A stretch of DNA of 64,000 bases from Arthrobacter sp. CAU 1506 (GCF_005047635.1 NZ_SUKC01000002.1:1-64000); one strand, 5' to 3'. Shown: positions 7,289 to 18,134, counted from the stretch's first letter. Notes: a model not told the origin generated them from the sequence alone. Translations and numbers: made by a program.

Positions 7289-8347
7289 TTATTCGCCGGT
7301 CCGGCGCAGGCCCTGGGCCTGCGTTTCGTCGCGGATCTCGCCCACCAGGACTTCGATCACATCCTCGAGGAACAGCACGCCGTGAGTGCTGCCGTCGGTG
7401 CCCAGCACGCGGGCCAGGTGCGAGCCGGTGCGCTGCATGACGCCCAGCGCGTCCTCGATTTCCTCATCGAGCGCCAGATTGGCCAAAGTGCGGACCTTGG
7501 TGACCGGAATCGTCTTATTGAACCGGTCTTCCGGGATGGTCATGACGTCCTTCAGGTGCAGGTATCCGGTCAGGTTGTCCTCTGCATCGGCCACGGCGAA
7601 CCGGGAGAACCCGGTCCGGCCCACCACCCGCTCAAACTGCTCCGGGGTGGTATCCACGCCGATGGTCACCAGCTGGTCAAGGGGCACCATCACGGTGGCC
7701 GCGGTGACGGCCGAGAACTCCAGTGAGCTGGAGATCAGTCCGGCGTCGTCGTCCACCAGCCCGTGTTTCGTGGATTCCTGCACGATCGACTGGACTTCCT
7801 CCAGCGTGAAGGTGGAGGACACCTCGTCCTTCGGTTCGATCCGCATGGCCCGGAGAATGTGGTTCGCCGACCAGTTCAGCGTGGCGATGACCGGCCGCAC
7901 CACCTTGGACACGGCCACCAGCGGCGGGGCGAGCAGCAGCGCGGCCTTGTCCGCCACGGAAACGGAGATGTTCTTCGGCACCATTTCGCCAAAGGTCACG
8001 TGCAGGAAGGTCACCAGCAGCAGCGCCACGGCAAAGGAAATCCCGTAGGAGACCTCATGCGGAATGCCCAGCCAGCCCTCCAGCGGCAGCAGCAGCAGTT
8101 CCTTGATCGCCGGTTCAGCCACGTTCAGGATCAGCAGCGAACACACGGTGATTCCCAGCTGGGCACACGCCAGCATCAGGGAGACGTGCTCCATGGCCCA
8201 CAACGTGGTCTTGGCACGCTTGGATCCGCCCTCCGCCAAGGGCTCGATCTGGCTGCGGCGGGCGGACATGACGGCAAACTCGGCACCGACAAAGAAGGCG
8301 TTGCCCAGCAGCAGCACCACCAGCCAGAAAATACCCATGGCCGCCAT
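7289..8347 (-). CDS. CNNM/DUF21 transporter-like protein with CBS domains (second of a pair)
   Basis: This 352-residue membrane protein starts with a DUF21/CNNM transmembrane domain (about residues 1-190, including VGAEFAVMSARRSQ and FGEMVPKNISV). Two CBS motifs follow (VMVPLDQL and GVLFLEDVIEVLVGEI). The family is associated with magnesium and cobalt handling or efflux and was formerly annotated as hemolysin-like. It lacks the C-terminal CorC_HlyC domain of its upstream neighbour. The start overlaps the previous stop in TGATG, which implies coupled expression and possibly a heteromeric complex. Confidence 0.85.
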   Translation of the reverse strand: MAAMGIFWLVVLLLGNAFFVGAEFAVMSARRSQIEPLAEGGSKRAKTTLWAMEHVSLMLACAQLGITVCSLLILNVAEPAIKELLLLPLEGWLGIPHEVSYGISFAVALLLVTFLHVTFGEMVPKNISVSVADKAALLLAPPLVAVSKVVRPVIATLNWSANHILRAMRIEPKDEVSSTFTLEEVQSIVQESTKHGLVDDDAGLISSSLEFSAVTAATVMVPLDQLVTIGVDTTPEQFERVVGRTGFSRFAVADAEDNLTGYLHLKDVMTIPEDRFNKTIPVTKVRTLANLALDEEIEDALGVMQRTGSHLARVLGTDGSTHGVLFLEDVIEVLVGEIRDETQAQGLRRTGE

Positions 8348-9687
8348 CAGAGCTCACCCGCCTTGCCGGCATCGGGCAGCCCGGCCCCGGCTGCCGGGTC
8401 GGGGATGAAGCGCACGCGGTCCACCCGCCGTCCGTCCAGCCGCTCGACCTCCAGCGTGCCGCCGTCCACCGGGACGGTGTCGCCAACAACGGCAATCCGG
8501 CCCAGCTCGGCCATGATGAAGCCGCCCACCGTTTCATAGCTGGCCTCGTCAGGCACGGTCAGCTGCGGAATCTGCTCGGTGACCTCGTCCGGACGCATCA
8601 GTCCGGGGAAATACCAGTTCCCGGCGGCGCTCTGCAGCACTCCGGGCTTGACCCGGTCGTGCTCGTCTGCGACCTCGCCGACGATTTCCTCCACCAGGTC
8701 CTCCAGCGTGACCACCCCCGCGGTTCCGCCGTATTCGTCCAGGACGACGGCGAACTGCAGGTTCGCGGCGCGCAGCTCGGAGAGCAGCGAATCCAGGTGC
8801 ACCGTCTCCGGCACCCGCAGCACATCGGTCATGATGGTGGCCGCGGGCAGCGCCGCACGCTTCGGGCGCGGGACGCCGATGGCTTTCTTGATGTGCGCGA
8901 CGCCGCGGACGTCGTCGGGCGAATCGCCGAGCACCGGGAACCGGGAGTAGCCGGTCCGGCGGGCAGCGGCAATCAGGTCGGCCACGGTCTGGTCGGCATC
9001 GATGAACTCCACGCGGATCCGTGGGGTCATCACATCGGCAGCGGTCCGGCCGGAGAAGGACAGCGTCTTGGCGAGGAAGTTAGCGGTCCCGGCGTCCAGC
9101 GTGCCCATTTCGGCTGAGCGGCGCACCAGCGATGCGAGCTCGGAGGGAGTCCGCGCGCCGGAGAGCTCTTCCTTGGCCTCCAGTCCGAACAGGTGGAGCA
9201 CCTTGTTGGCAAAGCCGTTGAGGATCAGCACGAAGGGCTTGAAGACCGCGGTGAAGATCAGCTGGGGCCGCGCCACCAGCTTGCCGACTGCCATCGGCAG
9301 CGCGATGGAAGCGTTCTTCGGGACCAGTTCGCCCAGCAGCATGGAGAGCAGGGTGGCGATCACCATGGCGACCACAGCCCCGATCGGCTGAATCACTGCC
9401 TCGGCCAGGCCGAGGGCCGCCAACGGCGGACGCAGCAGGCTGCTGATCGCCGGTTCCATCAAGAAACCGGTCAGCAGCGTGGTCAACGTGATGCCGAGCT
9501 GGCAGCTGGACAGCTGCGTGGAGAGGGACTTCAGGCATTTCAGCAGCGGCACTGCGCCACGGTCGCCTTTGTCGACGGCGCGCTGCACAGTGGGCTGGTC
9601 GAGGGCCACCAGGGCGAATTCAACGGCAACAAAGAAACCGGTGCCGAGGATCAAGAGCATGCCGGCGGCGATTTGGACCCATTCCAT
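8347..9687 (-). CDS. CNNM/DUF21 transporter-like protein with CBS pair and CorC_HlyC domain
   Basis: The 446-residue protein has an N-terminal DUF21/CNNM membrane domain (about 1-200, with LGELVPKNASIALP), a CBS pair (VMTPRIRVEFID and VVLDEYGGTAGVVTLEDLVEEIVGE) and a C-terminal CorC_HlyC domain. It belongs to the YfjD/CorB-like family, proposed to export or sense magnesium. It is the first gene of a two-gene unit whose partner is a shorter paralog. The start has no strong Shine-Dalgarno, but the MEWVQIAAG onset fits the first membrane helix. Confidence 0.88.
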   Translation of the reverse strand: MEWVQIAAGMLLILGTGFFVAVEFALVALDQPTVQRAVDKGDRGAVPLLKCLKSLSTQLSSCQLGITLTTLLTGFLMEPAISSLLRPPLAALGLAEAVIQPIGAVVAMVIATLLSMLLGELVPKNASIALPMAVGKLVARPQLIFTAVFKPFVLILNGFANKVLHLFGLEAKEELSGARTPSELASLVRRSAEMGTLDAGTANFLAKTLSFSGRTAADVMTPRIRVEFIDADQTVADLIAAARRTGYSRFPVLGDSPDDVRGVAHIKKAIGVPRPKRAALPAATIMTDVLRVPETVHLDSLLSELRAANLQFAVVLDEYGGTAGVVTLEDLVEEIVGEVADEHDRVKPGVLQSAAGNWYFPGLMRPDEVTEQIPQLTVPDEASYETVGGFIMAELGRIAVVGDTVPVDGGTLEVERLDGRRVDRVRFIPDPAAGAGLPDAGKAGEL

Positions 9688-9967
9688 CAGCGCGCCACCG
9701 TCCTGCAGATCAGGCGGTCAGATGGAGGGTGGTCATCCGAGCCCGGACTAGAAGGCTCCTGACCGGCCGCGTTGGCGGCAAGTGTGTGATGGGCACGTGC
9801 ACGGGATTTGCCGGTGCTGGGTGACGCCTCGCAATTGACCACCACTTGGGCGGCTCCCGCAGTGCGGCATGCACTGGCGGGGCGCGTCACGGACCGGCTC
9901 CTAGAATAGCTGTCCATTATGCGAACTAGCGTAGCAGGCAGACCCCGCCGCGGGACCCCCTGCTCCG
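9688..9967. other. Intergenic between guaB1 and the CNNM pair
   Basis: No gene is convincing in these 280 bases. An imperfect stem (AGCAGG/CCTGCT around a GC-rich core) sits just past the guaB1 stop and may terminate it. The CNNM promoter must be in the rest. A TATTCT sequence on the minus strand near 9906 is a possible -10, but no good -35 is evident. Confidence 0.4.
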
Positions 9968-11775
<1,808 letters not shown>

Positions 11776-14700
11776 GTGCCAGAGCATCCCAACCTTCGTC
11801 TACCCGAGGAATTTGGCGGTAACGAATGGCTCGTTGACGAAATCTACGAGCAGTACCTCCAAGACAAGAATTCCGTGGACAAGAAATGGTGGAGCATCTT
11901 CGAAGCGGCCAATGGCGCCGGCAATTCGAACGACACTGCTGCTTCCGCGCAGTCCCCGTCCCGCCCCGCTCCGGTGAAGGACACCCCCAAGGCCTCGGGT
12001 GAGAGCACTGCCACCGATCGGACCGGAACCAAGCCCATTCCCGCCGACACCCCGCCGGCACCCAACACATCCACCGATAAGGCCGCTGCCCCGGCCAAGC
12101 CCGCCCCGAAGGCGGAGCCGAAGCCGGCACCGATCCCGGCCCAGCTGCCCAAGTCCGCGCCCAGCGCCGTCGCCGAAGAGGACACCGTCTCCGTGCTCCG
12201 CGGACCGGCCAAGGCCATCGCGACCAACATGGACGCCAGCCTCAGCGTGCCCACCGCAACCACGGTGCGCGCCGTTCCGGCCAAGCTGCTGATCGACAAC
12301 CGTGTGGTGATCAACTCCAACTTGGCCCGCGCCCGTGGCGGCAAGGTCTCCTTCACCCACCTGATCGGCTACGCCGTGGTCAAGGCGCTGGGCCAGTTCC
12401 CCAGCCAGAATGTCCACTACGACGAGATCGACGGCAAGCCGGCGGCTGTCCAGCCGGCCCACGTGAACTTCGGCATTGCCATCGACATGCCCAAGCCGGA
12501 CGGCACCCGCCTGCTGGTGGTGCCGAACATCAAGCGCGCCGAGACGATGAACTTCTCCGAGTTCTGGCACACCTACGAGGACCTGATCAAGCGGGCCCGC
12601 GCGGGCAAGCTGACCGCGGACGACTACGCCGGCACGACTGTCTCACTGACGAACCCGGGCGGCATCGGGACCGTCCACTCCGTGCCCAGGCTGTCCAAGG
12701 GCCAGGCCACCATCGTGGGCGTCGGCGCCCTCGAGTACCCGGCCGAATTCCGCGGCGCGAGCGAGAAGACCATTGCCACCCAAGGCGTCGGCAAGATCAT
12801 CACCCTGACCTCCACCTATGACCACCGCGTGATCCAGGGTGCGGGCTCGGGCGAGTTCCTGCGCCTGGTCGAATCGCTGCTGCTGGGCGAGCAGGGCTTC
12901 TACGACGAAATCTTCGAAGCGCTGCGCATCCCCTATGAGCCGGTCCGCTGGCGCGCGGACAACCAGGTGGATGTCGAGCTGCAGGTCAACAAGATTGCCC
13001 GCATCCAGCAGCTGGTCCACGCTTACCGCGTGCGCGGCCACCTGATGGCGGACACCAACCCGTTGGAATACGTCCAGCGCAAGCACCCGGACCTGGACAT
13101 CAACACCTACGGACTGACCCTGTGGGACCTGGACCGTGAGTGGGTCACCGGCGGATTCGGCGGCGCCGACCGCCTGAAGCTGCGCGACATCCTCGGCGTG
13201 CTGCGCGACGCCTACTGCCGCACCACCGGCATTGAGTACATGCACATCCAGGATCCGGCCGAGCGCGAGTGGTTCCAGAACGAGCTGGAGCGCCCCTACG
13301 CGAAGCCCAGCCGGGAAGAGCAGCTGCGCGTCCTGGGCAAGCTGAACGCCGCCGAAGCGTTCGAGACCTTCCTGCAGACCAAGTTCGTGGGCCAGAAGCG
13401 CTTTTCCCTGGAGGGCGGCGAATCCCTGATTCCGCTGCTGGATGCAGTCATTTCCGACGCCGCGGACGACGGCCTGGACGAAGTGGCCATCGGCATGGCC
13501 CACCGCGGCCGGCTGAACGTGCTGACGAACATTGCCGGCAAGACCTACGCACAGGTGTTCCGCGAGTTCGAGGGCACCCAGGACCCGCGCAGCGTCCAGG
13601 GCTCCGGTGACGTAAAGTACCACCTGGGCACCGAAGGGAAATTCACCTCCGACAACGGCAACGAGACCAAGGTCTACCTGGCCGCCAACCCCTCCCACTT
13701 GGAGGCCGTTGACCCGGTACTGGAGGGCATCGTCCGCGCCAAGCAGGACCGCCTGGACCGCGGCGACGAGTTCCCGGTGCTGCCAATCATGATCCACGGC
13801 GACGCTGCCTTCGCCGGCCAGGGCGTGGTGGCGGAAACCCTGAACCTCTCCCAGCTGCGCGGCTACCGCACCGGCGGCACCGTGCACATTGTGGTCAACA
13901 ACCAGGTCGGTTTCACCACCTCGCCGCACTCCTCGCGGTCCTCGGTGTACTCGACCGACGTGGCCAAGATGATCCAGGCTCCGGTCTTCCACGTGAACGG
14001 CGATGATCCGGAAGCCGTGGTCCGCGTGGGCCAGATGGCCTACGAGTACCGCCAGCGTTTCCACAAGGACGTCGTCATCGACATGGTCTGCTACCGCCGC
14101 CGCGGGCACAACGAGGGCGACGATCCCTCGATGACGCAGCCGATGATGTACAACCTGATCGAGGCCAAGCGTTCCACCCGCAAGCTGTACACCGAGGCCC
14201 TGGTGGGTCGCGGCGACATCACGCAAGACGAGGCGGACCAGGCACTGCGCGACTACCAGGAACGGCTGGAGCGCGTCTTCGCCGAAACCCACGCCGCGCA
14301 GACCTCGCCGATCCCGATCATCACCAAGGACTCGGCAGCCGTCTCCGATTTGGAGCGCCCGCTGTCGCAGCAGGCCGAGGATAAGGACAAGGTGCCCTCC
14401 GGCACCGCCATCTCCGCGGAGACGATGGCGAAGATCGGCCAGGCGCATCTGGCCATCCCGGAAAGCTTCACCGTCCACCCGAAGCTGAAGGCCCTGCTGG
14501 AGCGCCGCGAGCAGATGTCCCGCGAAGGCAACATCGACTGGGGCTTCGGCGAACTGGCCGCTTTCGGTTCGCTGCTGATGGAAGGTGTCCCGGTGCGCTT
14601 GGCCGGCCAGGACTCCCGCCGCGGCACCTTCGTGCAGCGCCACGCCGTCTTCCACGACCGCGTGAGCGGCGAAGAGTGGGCGCCGCTGAGCCATCTGTCC

Positions 14701-15555
14701 GATGACCAGGCGAAGCTGTGGATTTACGACTCGCTGCTGTCCGAGTACGCGGCCATGGGCTTCGAATACGGCTATTCGGTGGAGCGGCCGGATGCGCTGG
14801 TGCTCTGGGAGGCGCAGTTCGGCGACTTCGTCAACGGCGCCCAGACCGTGATCGACGAGTTCATCTCCTCCGCCGAGCAGAAGTGGGGCCAGCGTTCCTC
14901 GCTGGTGCTGATGCTGCCGCACGGCTACGAAGGCCAGGGCCCGGACCACTCGTCCGCCCGGATCGAGCGCTTCCTGCAGATGTGCGCCGAGGACAACATG
15001 ATCGTGGCCAACCCGACCACCCCGGCCTCGCACTTCCACCTGCTGCGCCGCCAGGCCTACAACCGGCCGCGCAAGCCGCTGATCATCTTCACGCCGAAGC
15101 AGCTGCTGAGGCTGAAGGCCGCTGCCGCCAAGGTCGAGGACTTCACCACCGGCACGTTCCAGCCGGTGATCGGGGATGTCCAGGACCTCAACGGCCAGGA
15201 CGTTGACCGCGTGGTGCTGGTCTCCGGCCGGCTCTACTACGACCTGCTGGCCGCTCGCCAGAAGAACTCGGACACCAAGACCGCACTCATCCGGGTGGAG
15301 CAGCTGTACCCGCTGCCGGTTGAGGAGATCCAGGCGGAACTGGCGAAGTACCCGAACGCCGAGGTGGTCTGGGCTCAGGACGAGCCCGCCAACCAGGGCC
15401 CGTGGCCGTTCATGGGCCTGTACCTGCCGGAGGCTTTGGACCGGCCACTGCGCCTGGTGTCCCGCCCGGCATCCGCTGCGACCTCCACCGGCTCGGCCAA
15501 GCGCCACGCCGTGGAGCAGGACGTTCTGGTCAAGAAGGCCTTTGAACGCCGGTAA
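11776..15555 (+). CDS. kgd: Multifunctional 2-oxoglutarate metabolism enzyme (fused E2 acyltransferase and E1 decarboxylase)
   Basis: The 1,259-residue protein matches the actinobacterial Kgd/OdhA architecture. It has a short N-terminal helical segment (EFGGNEWLVDEIYEQYLQ), a Pro/Ala-rich linker (about 55-115), and an E2-type succinyltransferase core with DHRVIQGAGSGEF. The thiamine-diphosphate E1 region follows (HRGRLNVLTNI, HGDAAFAGQGVVAETLN, GHNEGDDPS). It has no lipoyl domain, as expected for this family, which works with a separate E2 and E3. It feeds 2-oxoglutarate into the TCA cycle as succinyl-CoA or succinic semialdehyde. The GTG at 11776 is the family-typical start (PEHPNLRLPEEFGG). 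A strong terminator follows. Confidence 0.95.
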   Translation: MPEHPNLRLPEEFGGNEWLVDEIYEQYLQDKNSVDKKWWSIFEAANGAGNSNDTAASAQSPSRPAPVKDTPKASGESTATDRTGTKPIPADTPPAPNTSTDKAAAPAKPAPKAEPKPAPIPAQLPKSAPSAVAEEDTVSVLRGPAKAIATNMDASLSVPTATTVRAVPAKLLIDNRVVINSNLARARGGKVSFTHLIGYAVVKALGQFPSQNVHYDEIDGKPAAVQPAHVNFGIAIDMPKPDGTRLLVVPNIKRAETMNFSEFWHTYEDLIKRARAGKLTADDYAGTTVSLTNPGGIGTVHSVPRLSKGQATIVGVGALEYPAEFRGASEKTIATQGVGKIITLTSTYDHRVIQGAGSGEFLRLVESLLLGEQGFYDEIFEALRIPYEPVRWRADNQVDVELQVNKIARIQQLVHAYRVRGHLMADTNPLEYVQRKHPDLDINTYGLTLWDLDREWVTGGFGGADRLKLRDILGVLRDAYCRTTGIEYMHIQDPAEREWFQNELERPYAKPSREEQLRVLGKLNAAEAFETFLQTKFVGQKRFSLEGGESLIPLLDAVISDAADDGLDEVAIGMAHRGRLNVLTNIAGKTYAQVFREFEGTQDPRSVQGSGDVKYHLGTEGKFTSDNGNETKVYLAANPSHLEAVDPVLEGIVRAKQDRLDRGDEFPVLPIMIHGDAAFAGQGVVAETLNLSQLRGYRTGGTVHIVVNNQVGFTTSPHSSRSSVYSTDVAKMIQAPVFHVNGDDPEAVVRVGQMAYEYRQRFHKDVVIDMVCYRRRGHNEGDDPSMTQPMMYNLIEAKRSTRKLYTEALVGRGDITQDEADQALRDYQERLERVFAETHAAQTSPIPIITKDSAAVSDLERPLSQQAEDKDKVPSGTAISAETMAKIGQAHLAIPESFTVHPKLKALLERREQMSREGNIDWGFGELAAFGSLLMEGVPVRLAGQDSRRGTFVQRHAVFHDRVSGEEWAPLSHLSDDQAKLWIYDSLLSEYAAMGFEYGYSVERPDALVLWEAQFGDFVNGAQTVIDEFISSAEQKWGQRSSLVLMLPHGYEGQGPDHSSARIERFLQMCAEDNMIVANPTTPASHFHLLRRQAYNRPRKPLIIFTPKQLLRLKAAAAKVEDFTTGTFQPVIGDVQDLNGQDVDRVVLVSGRLYYDLLAARQKNSDTKTALIRVEQLYPLPVEEIQAELAKYPNAEVVWAQDEPANQGPWPFMGLYLPEALDRPLRLVSRPASAATSTGSAKRHAVEQDVLVKKAFERR

Positions 15556-15563
15556 GTAGGATA

Positions 15564-15604
15564 GTGGGCGGGGGGCCGCAGGGCGCCCCGCCCACTTTCT
15601 TTTA
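15564..15604 (+). terminator. Rho-independent terminator of kgd
   Basis: A perfect 10 bp stem (GTGGGCGGGG and CCCCGCCCAC) encloses a 12-base GC-rich loop and is followed directly by TTTCTTTT. It begins nine bases after the kgd stop, making it the clearest intrinsic terminator for a plus-strand gene in the window. Confidence 0.92.
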
Positions 15605-15653
15605 AGCACCGTTCCAAGCACTGTCTCCAGCCCGTCGAACCAGAAAGCTACTT

Positions 15654-16253
15654 GTGGAGCAACGCAGAATCAGGATCGCCGCCGTAGGTGAACAACTGCT
15701 GGCCGGCGTGGGAGACCCGCGCGCCCTCGGATGGTTGGGCCGAACCCTGGCCCGGACCAACCCTGAACCAGCCACCCTGGAGTCCTTCGTCCTGGCATCG
15801 CCGAACGAAGGGACGGAGGAACTGGTCGGCCGCTGGCTCCAGGAAGCCGGCCGGCGTTTCGATGACGGCTTCGAAAACCGGCTGATCATCGGCCTGTCCG
15901 GCCGCGACCTCGACCTCGGCTTGTCCACGGCCCGCAGCAGGCTCAACCTGGCGAACATTCTCGACGGCGCGGCGCAGCTCAGCGTCAAAGTCTTCGTGGT
16001 CGGTCCGCCGCCCGGGCTGGACGCCGCGCGCAATTCCCAGCTCGCCGAGCTGTCGACCGCCTTCGGCGATGTCACCACGCGCCGCAAACACGTCTTCGTG
16101 GACACCTTCACACCCCTGCTCAACCACGAGCAGTGGCGCACCGACCTGGCCGGCAACGGCGGAACCCCCGGCCAGGCGGGCTACGGCTTGCTGGCGTGGC
16201 TGGTCCTGCACCGGGGCTGGTATCCGTGGCTGGACCTGCCCGAACCCTTCTAG
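15654..16253 (+). CDS. SGNH/GDSL-hydrolase-like protein lacking the canonical catalytic residues
   Basis: The 199-residue protein has the SGNH hydrolase fold pattern, but each catalytic block looks altered. Block I reads VGEQLLAGVGD, with Gln where GDSL enzymes have the nucleophilic Ser. The NGxND-like block III reads SGRDLDLGLS. The final DxxH block is replaced by GGTPGQAGYGLLAW, without the His. From memory, homologs in Arthrobacter next to kgd share this GDEL-type block, so it looks like a conserved variant rather than a recent mutation. It may be a pseudoenzyme or use another chemistry. The start is GTG at 15654 and the ribosome-binding site is weak. Confidence 0.65.
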   Translation: MEQRRIRIAAVGEQLLAGVGDPRALGWLGRTLARTNPEPATLESFVLASPNEGTEELVGRWLQEAGRRFDDGFENRLIIGLSGRDLDLGLSTARSRLNLANILDGAAQLSVKVFVVGPPPGLDAARNSQLAELSTAFGDVTTRRKHVFVDTFTPLLNHEQWRTDLAGNGGTPGQAGYGLLAWLVLHRGWYPWLDLPEPF

Positions 16254-16299
16254 CGGCCACGCCCCGATGAACCTCGGGGCAACTCCTTACAGTTCCCAG

Positions 16300-16332
16300 A
16301 CGGCGGGACCGGCACTGCTCCGGTTCCGCCGT
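16300..16332 (+). terminator. Hairpin downstream of the SGNH-like gene
   Basis: A 13 bp stem with a single G-T wobble (ACGGCGGGACCGG and CCGGTTCCGCCGT) closes a seven-base loop and is followed by a mixed TCTGTGTC. A smaller perfect hairpin (GCCCCGA/TCGGGGC, 16261-16280) sits directly after the stop codon. Together they separate the gene from the DUF4097 promoter. Confidence 0.7.
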
Positions 16333-16403
16333 TCTGTGTCTGCTCCTGTCGCTGACCCCTACTGCTCCTGTTACTGGACCTGCTGCCCCGCACGGCACAC
16401 CCC

Positions 16404-16457
16404 TTGCCAGCGGCCAAATCGCGATATATCGTGTCTCCCATAACGAGATATATCGCG
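16404..16457 (+). promoter_or_regulatory. Promoter with double palindromic operator of the DUF4097-PadR unit
   Basis: TTGCCA (16404-16409) and TATCGT (16427-16432) are spaced by 17 bases and form a plausible promoter. CGCGATATATC at 16420-16430 and its exact inverted copy at 16447-16457 form an 11 bp inverted repeat with a 16-base gap. The core GATATATC is itself palindromic in each arm. One arm covers the -10 and the other lies just past the expected start site, an arrangement suited to repression by the PadR-family protein encoded one gene downstream. Confidence 0.65.
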
Positions 16458-16492
16458 TCGGGAGCGGTGTATCACTACAGGCAGGACAAGTC

Positions 16493-17317
16493 ATGAACGA
16501 TACGTGGAGCATCGGCGGTCCACAGACCATCGAGGTTGACGAGGTTCGCGCGCTCAAAGCCTCCATCGTCAAGGGGCGGCTGGACATTATCGTGCACGAT
16601 GAGCCGGCCGTCAGGGTGGAGGTATCCGAGGTCATCGGCGCACCGCTGGAAATGACCCTGCGCGGCGGCGTGCTGGAGATCAGCCACCACAAGGGCGGCG
16701 AGGGCGCTTGGGGGTTCTTGGCGCGGCAGGTCAATCTGGCGGTCTCCGGCTACCGGGAGGAGGCCGTGATCAGCATCGCCCTGCCCCGGGACGTCGCGGT
16801 CAAGGCGTCCACCGTCAGCGGGGACGGCCTGGTCAGTGGCACCGCTGCCAACGTGGACTTGAATACGGTGTCCGGCTCCATGATGGCTGACCAGACCTCC
16901 GGCGTGCTCACGGTCAATACCGTCAGCGGAGAAATCATTGTTCGACACCACAGCGGCACCCTGGCGGTGAAGAGTGTCTCCGGCGAGGTCACGGCGTCCG
17001 GCGACCTGGGCCACATCCGGGCCAGCACGGTCAGCGGCGACCTGAGCTTTGACCTGCAGGGCGCACCCCAGGATCTGGCCGTCAATTCCGTATCCGGCAA
17101 CGTCACCGTTCGGGTGCCCGAACACTATGGCGTGGATGTGGCGGCTTCCTCGGCCACGGGCAGCATCACCGTCAACGACCAAAAGTTCTTCGGCTTCTCG
17201 GAGAAAGTGAAGACCCGGATAGGCCCCGAAGGCCGCGGGCTCACCGTCCGGTCCAGTACCGTCTCGGGCACCTTGGCGGTTTTCCACCGGGACACGGCCG
17301 GAAGCCAGGTGAACTGA
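16493..17317 (+). CDS. DUF4097 beta-strand-repeat protein
   Basis: The 274-residue protein consists largely of repeating short beta-strands with the recurring pattern T/SVSGxxxV (for example STVSGDGLV, NTVSGSMMA, STVSGDLSF and NSVSGNVTV). This is typical of DUF4097 (DUF2154-like adhesin domain) proteins that fold as a right-handed beta-helix. There is no signal peptide or membrane segment, so it is probably cytosolic. Its function is unknown. Family members are often encoded with PadR or anti-sigma regulators in envelope-stress modules. AGGA precedes the ATG by eight bases. The stop overlaps the next start as TGATG. Confidence 0.82.
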   Translation: MNDTWSIGGPQTIEVDEVRALKASIVKGRLDIIVHDEPAVRVEVSEVIGAPLEMTLRGGVLEISHHKGGEGAWGFLARQVNLAVSGYREEAVISIALPRDVAVKASTVSGDGLVSGTAANVDLNTVSGSMMADQTSGVLTVNTVSGEIIVRHHSGTLAVKSVSGEVTASGDLGHIRASTVSGDLSFDLQGAPQDLAVNSVSGNVTVRVPEHYGVDVAASSATGSITVNDQKFFGFSEKVKTRIGPEGRGLTVRSSTVSGTLAVFHRDTAGSQVN

Positions 17318-17913
17318 TGCCTCCGGTATTCGCCCACGGTGCCCTTCGGCTCTACCTGCTCGCCCTGGTGGCAGAAGGAGACAAGCATGGTTATGACATC
17401 ATCCGTGCCCTCAGCGACCGGTTTGGCGGCACCTACTCCCCCAGCGCGGGCACCGTTTATCCCCGGCTGGCGAAACTTGAGGAGGAAGGACTGGTTGCCA
17501 CCGTCTCGGACGGACGGCGCACGGTCTACAGCATCACCGATGCCGGACGGCGGGAACTGGCCGCCCGACAGGGCGAGCTGGCCGACGTCGAAGCTGATAT
17601 CTCCGCCTCCGTGCGGCGACTGGCCGACGGGCTGCGGGACGAACTGCGCAGCTCCATGAAAGGACTGCGCGCCGATCTCGCGGCCTCGGCCGAGGCCGCC
17701 CGCAGCACGGCCAGGAATTCTCCGCGGGCGGCGGATGCTGCCGGGGTCCGTACGGTGAAGGAGCTGGAGCACCTACTCAATGACTTCCGCGACGATGTCC
17801 GGGTGCGCCTGCGCCGGCGCAGCGCCACCGGATCAGTCGACGAAGTTGCCGTGCAGACCATACGGACGGTGCTGGACCAAGCCAAAGCGTCCATCACCGC
17901 GGCCTTGCGCTGA
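17317..17913 (+). CDS. PadR-family transcriptional regulator
   Basis: The 198-residue protein has the N-terminal PadR winged helix (RLYLLALVAEGDKHGYDIIRAL, SAGTVYPRLAKLEEEGLV, and the wing SDGRRTVYSITDAGRREL). An extended C-terminal helical region, probably for dimerisation, contains an Ala-rich coiled segment. PadR proteins usually repress a neighbouring gene until a ligand binds. Here the partner is the DUF4097 gene, joined by a TGATG stop-start overlap. The GATATATC double palindrome in front of the unit is the likely target. Confidence 0.88.
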   Translation: MPPVFAHGALRLYLLALVAEGDKHGYDIIRALSDRFGGTYSPSAGTVYPRLAKLEEEGLVATVSDGRRTVYSITDAGRRELAARQGELADVEADISASVRRLADGLRDELRSSMKGLRADLAASAEAARSTARNSPRAADAAGVRTVKELEHLLNDFRDDVRVRLRRRSATGSVDEVAVQTIRTVLDQAKASITAALR

Positions 17914-18019
17914 CTTCCATGCGCAGTTCGCTCTGCGGGGAGCTCCGTCAGTTAGGAGCAGGCGCGGGCATGTGAAAGACTGGTGCGCAGTTCTTTTACA
18001 TCCAGCAAAGGAGGCAGCT

Positions 18020-18094
18020 ATGAGCAAGCGTGCACGCAAGCGCCGTGACCGTAAGCGCGGCGGCGCAAACCACAGCAAGCGCCCCAACACCTAA
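18020..18094 (+). CDS. Large-subunit ribosomal protein bL37-like, 24 residues
   Basis: A 24-codon gene encodes a very basic peptide starting MSKRARKRRDRKRGG and ending NHSKRPNT. The length and the closing NHxKRPN match bL37, the small actinobacterial 50S subunit protein found in mycobacterial ribosome structures. AAAGGAGG, a near-perfect Shine-Dalgarno, lies five bases before the ATG, consistent with high expression. A strong bidirectional terminator follows. Genes this small are commonly missed by automatic annotation. Confidence 0.85.
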   Translation: MSKRARKRRDRKRGGANHSKRPNT

Positions 18095-18134
18095 GCGGTT
18101 GGGCACCAGCCCGCGCGGCTGATGCTGCTGACGA

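Noticed and set aside
12643-15621. Very long minus-strand open frame (992 codons) antisense to kgd
   Set aside because: The translation is low-complexity and rich in His, Arg, Gln and Val, with no recognisable domain. High-GC codon use on the kgd strand keeps the opposite frame open.
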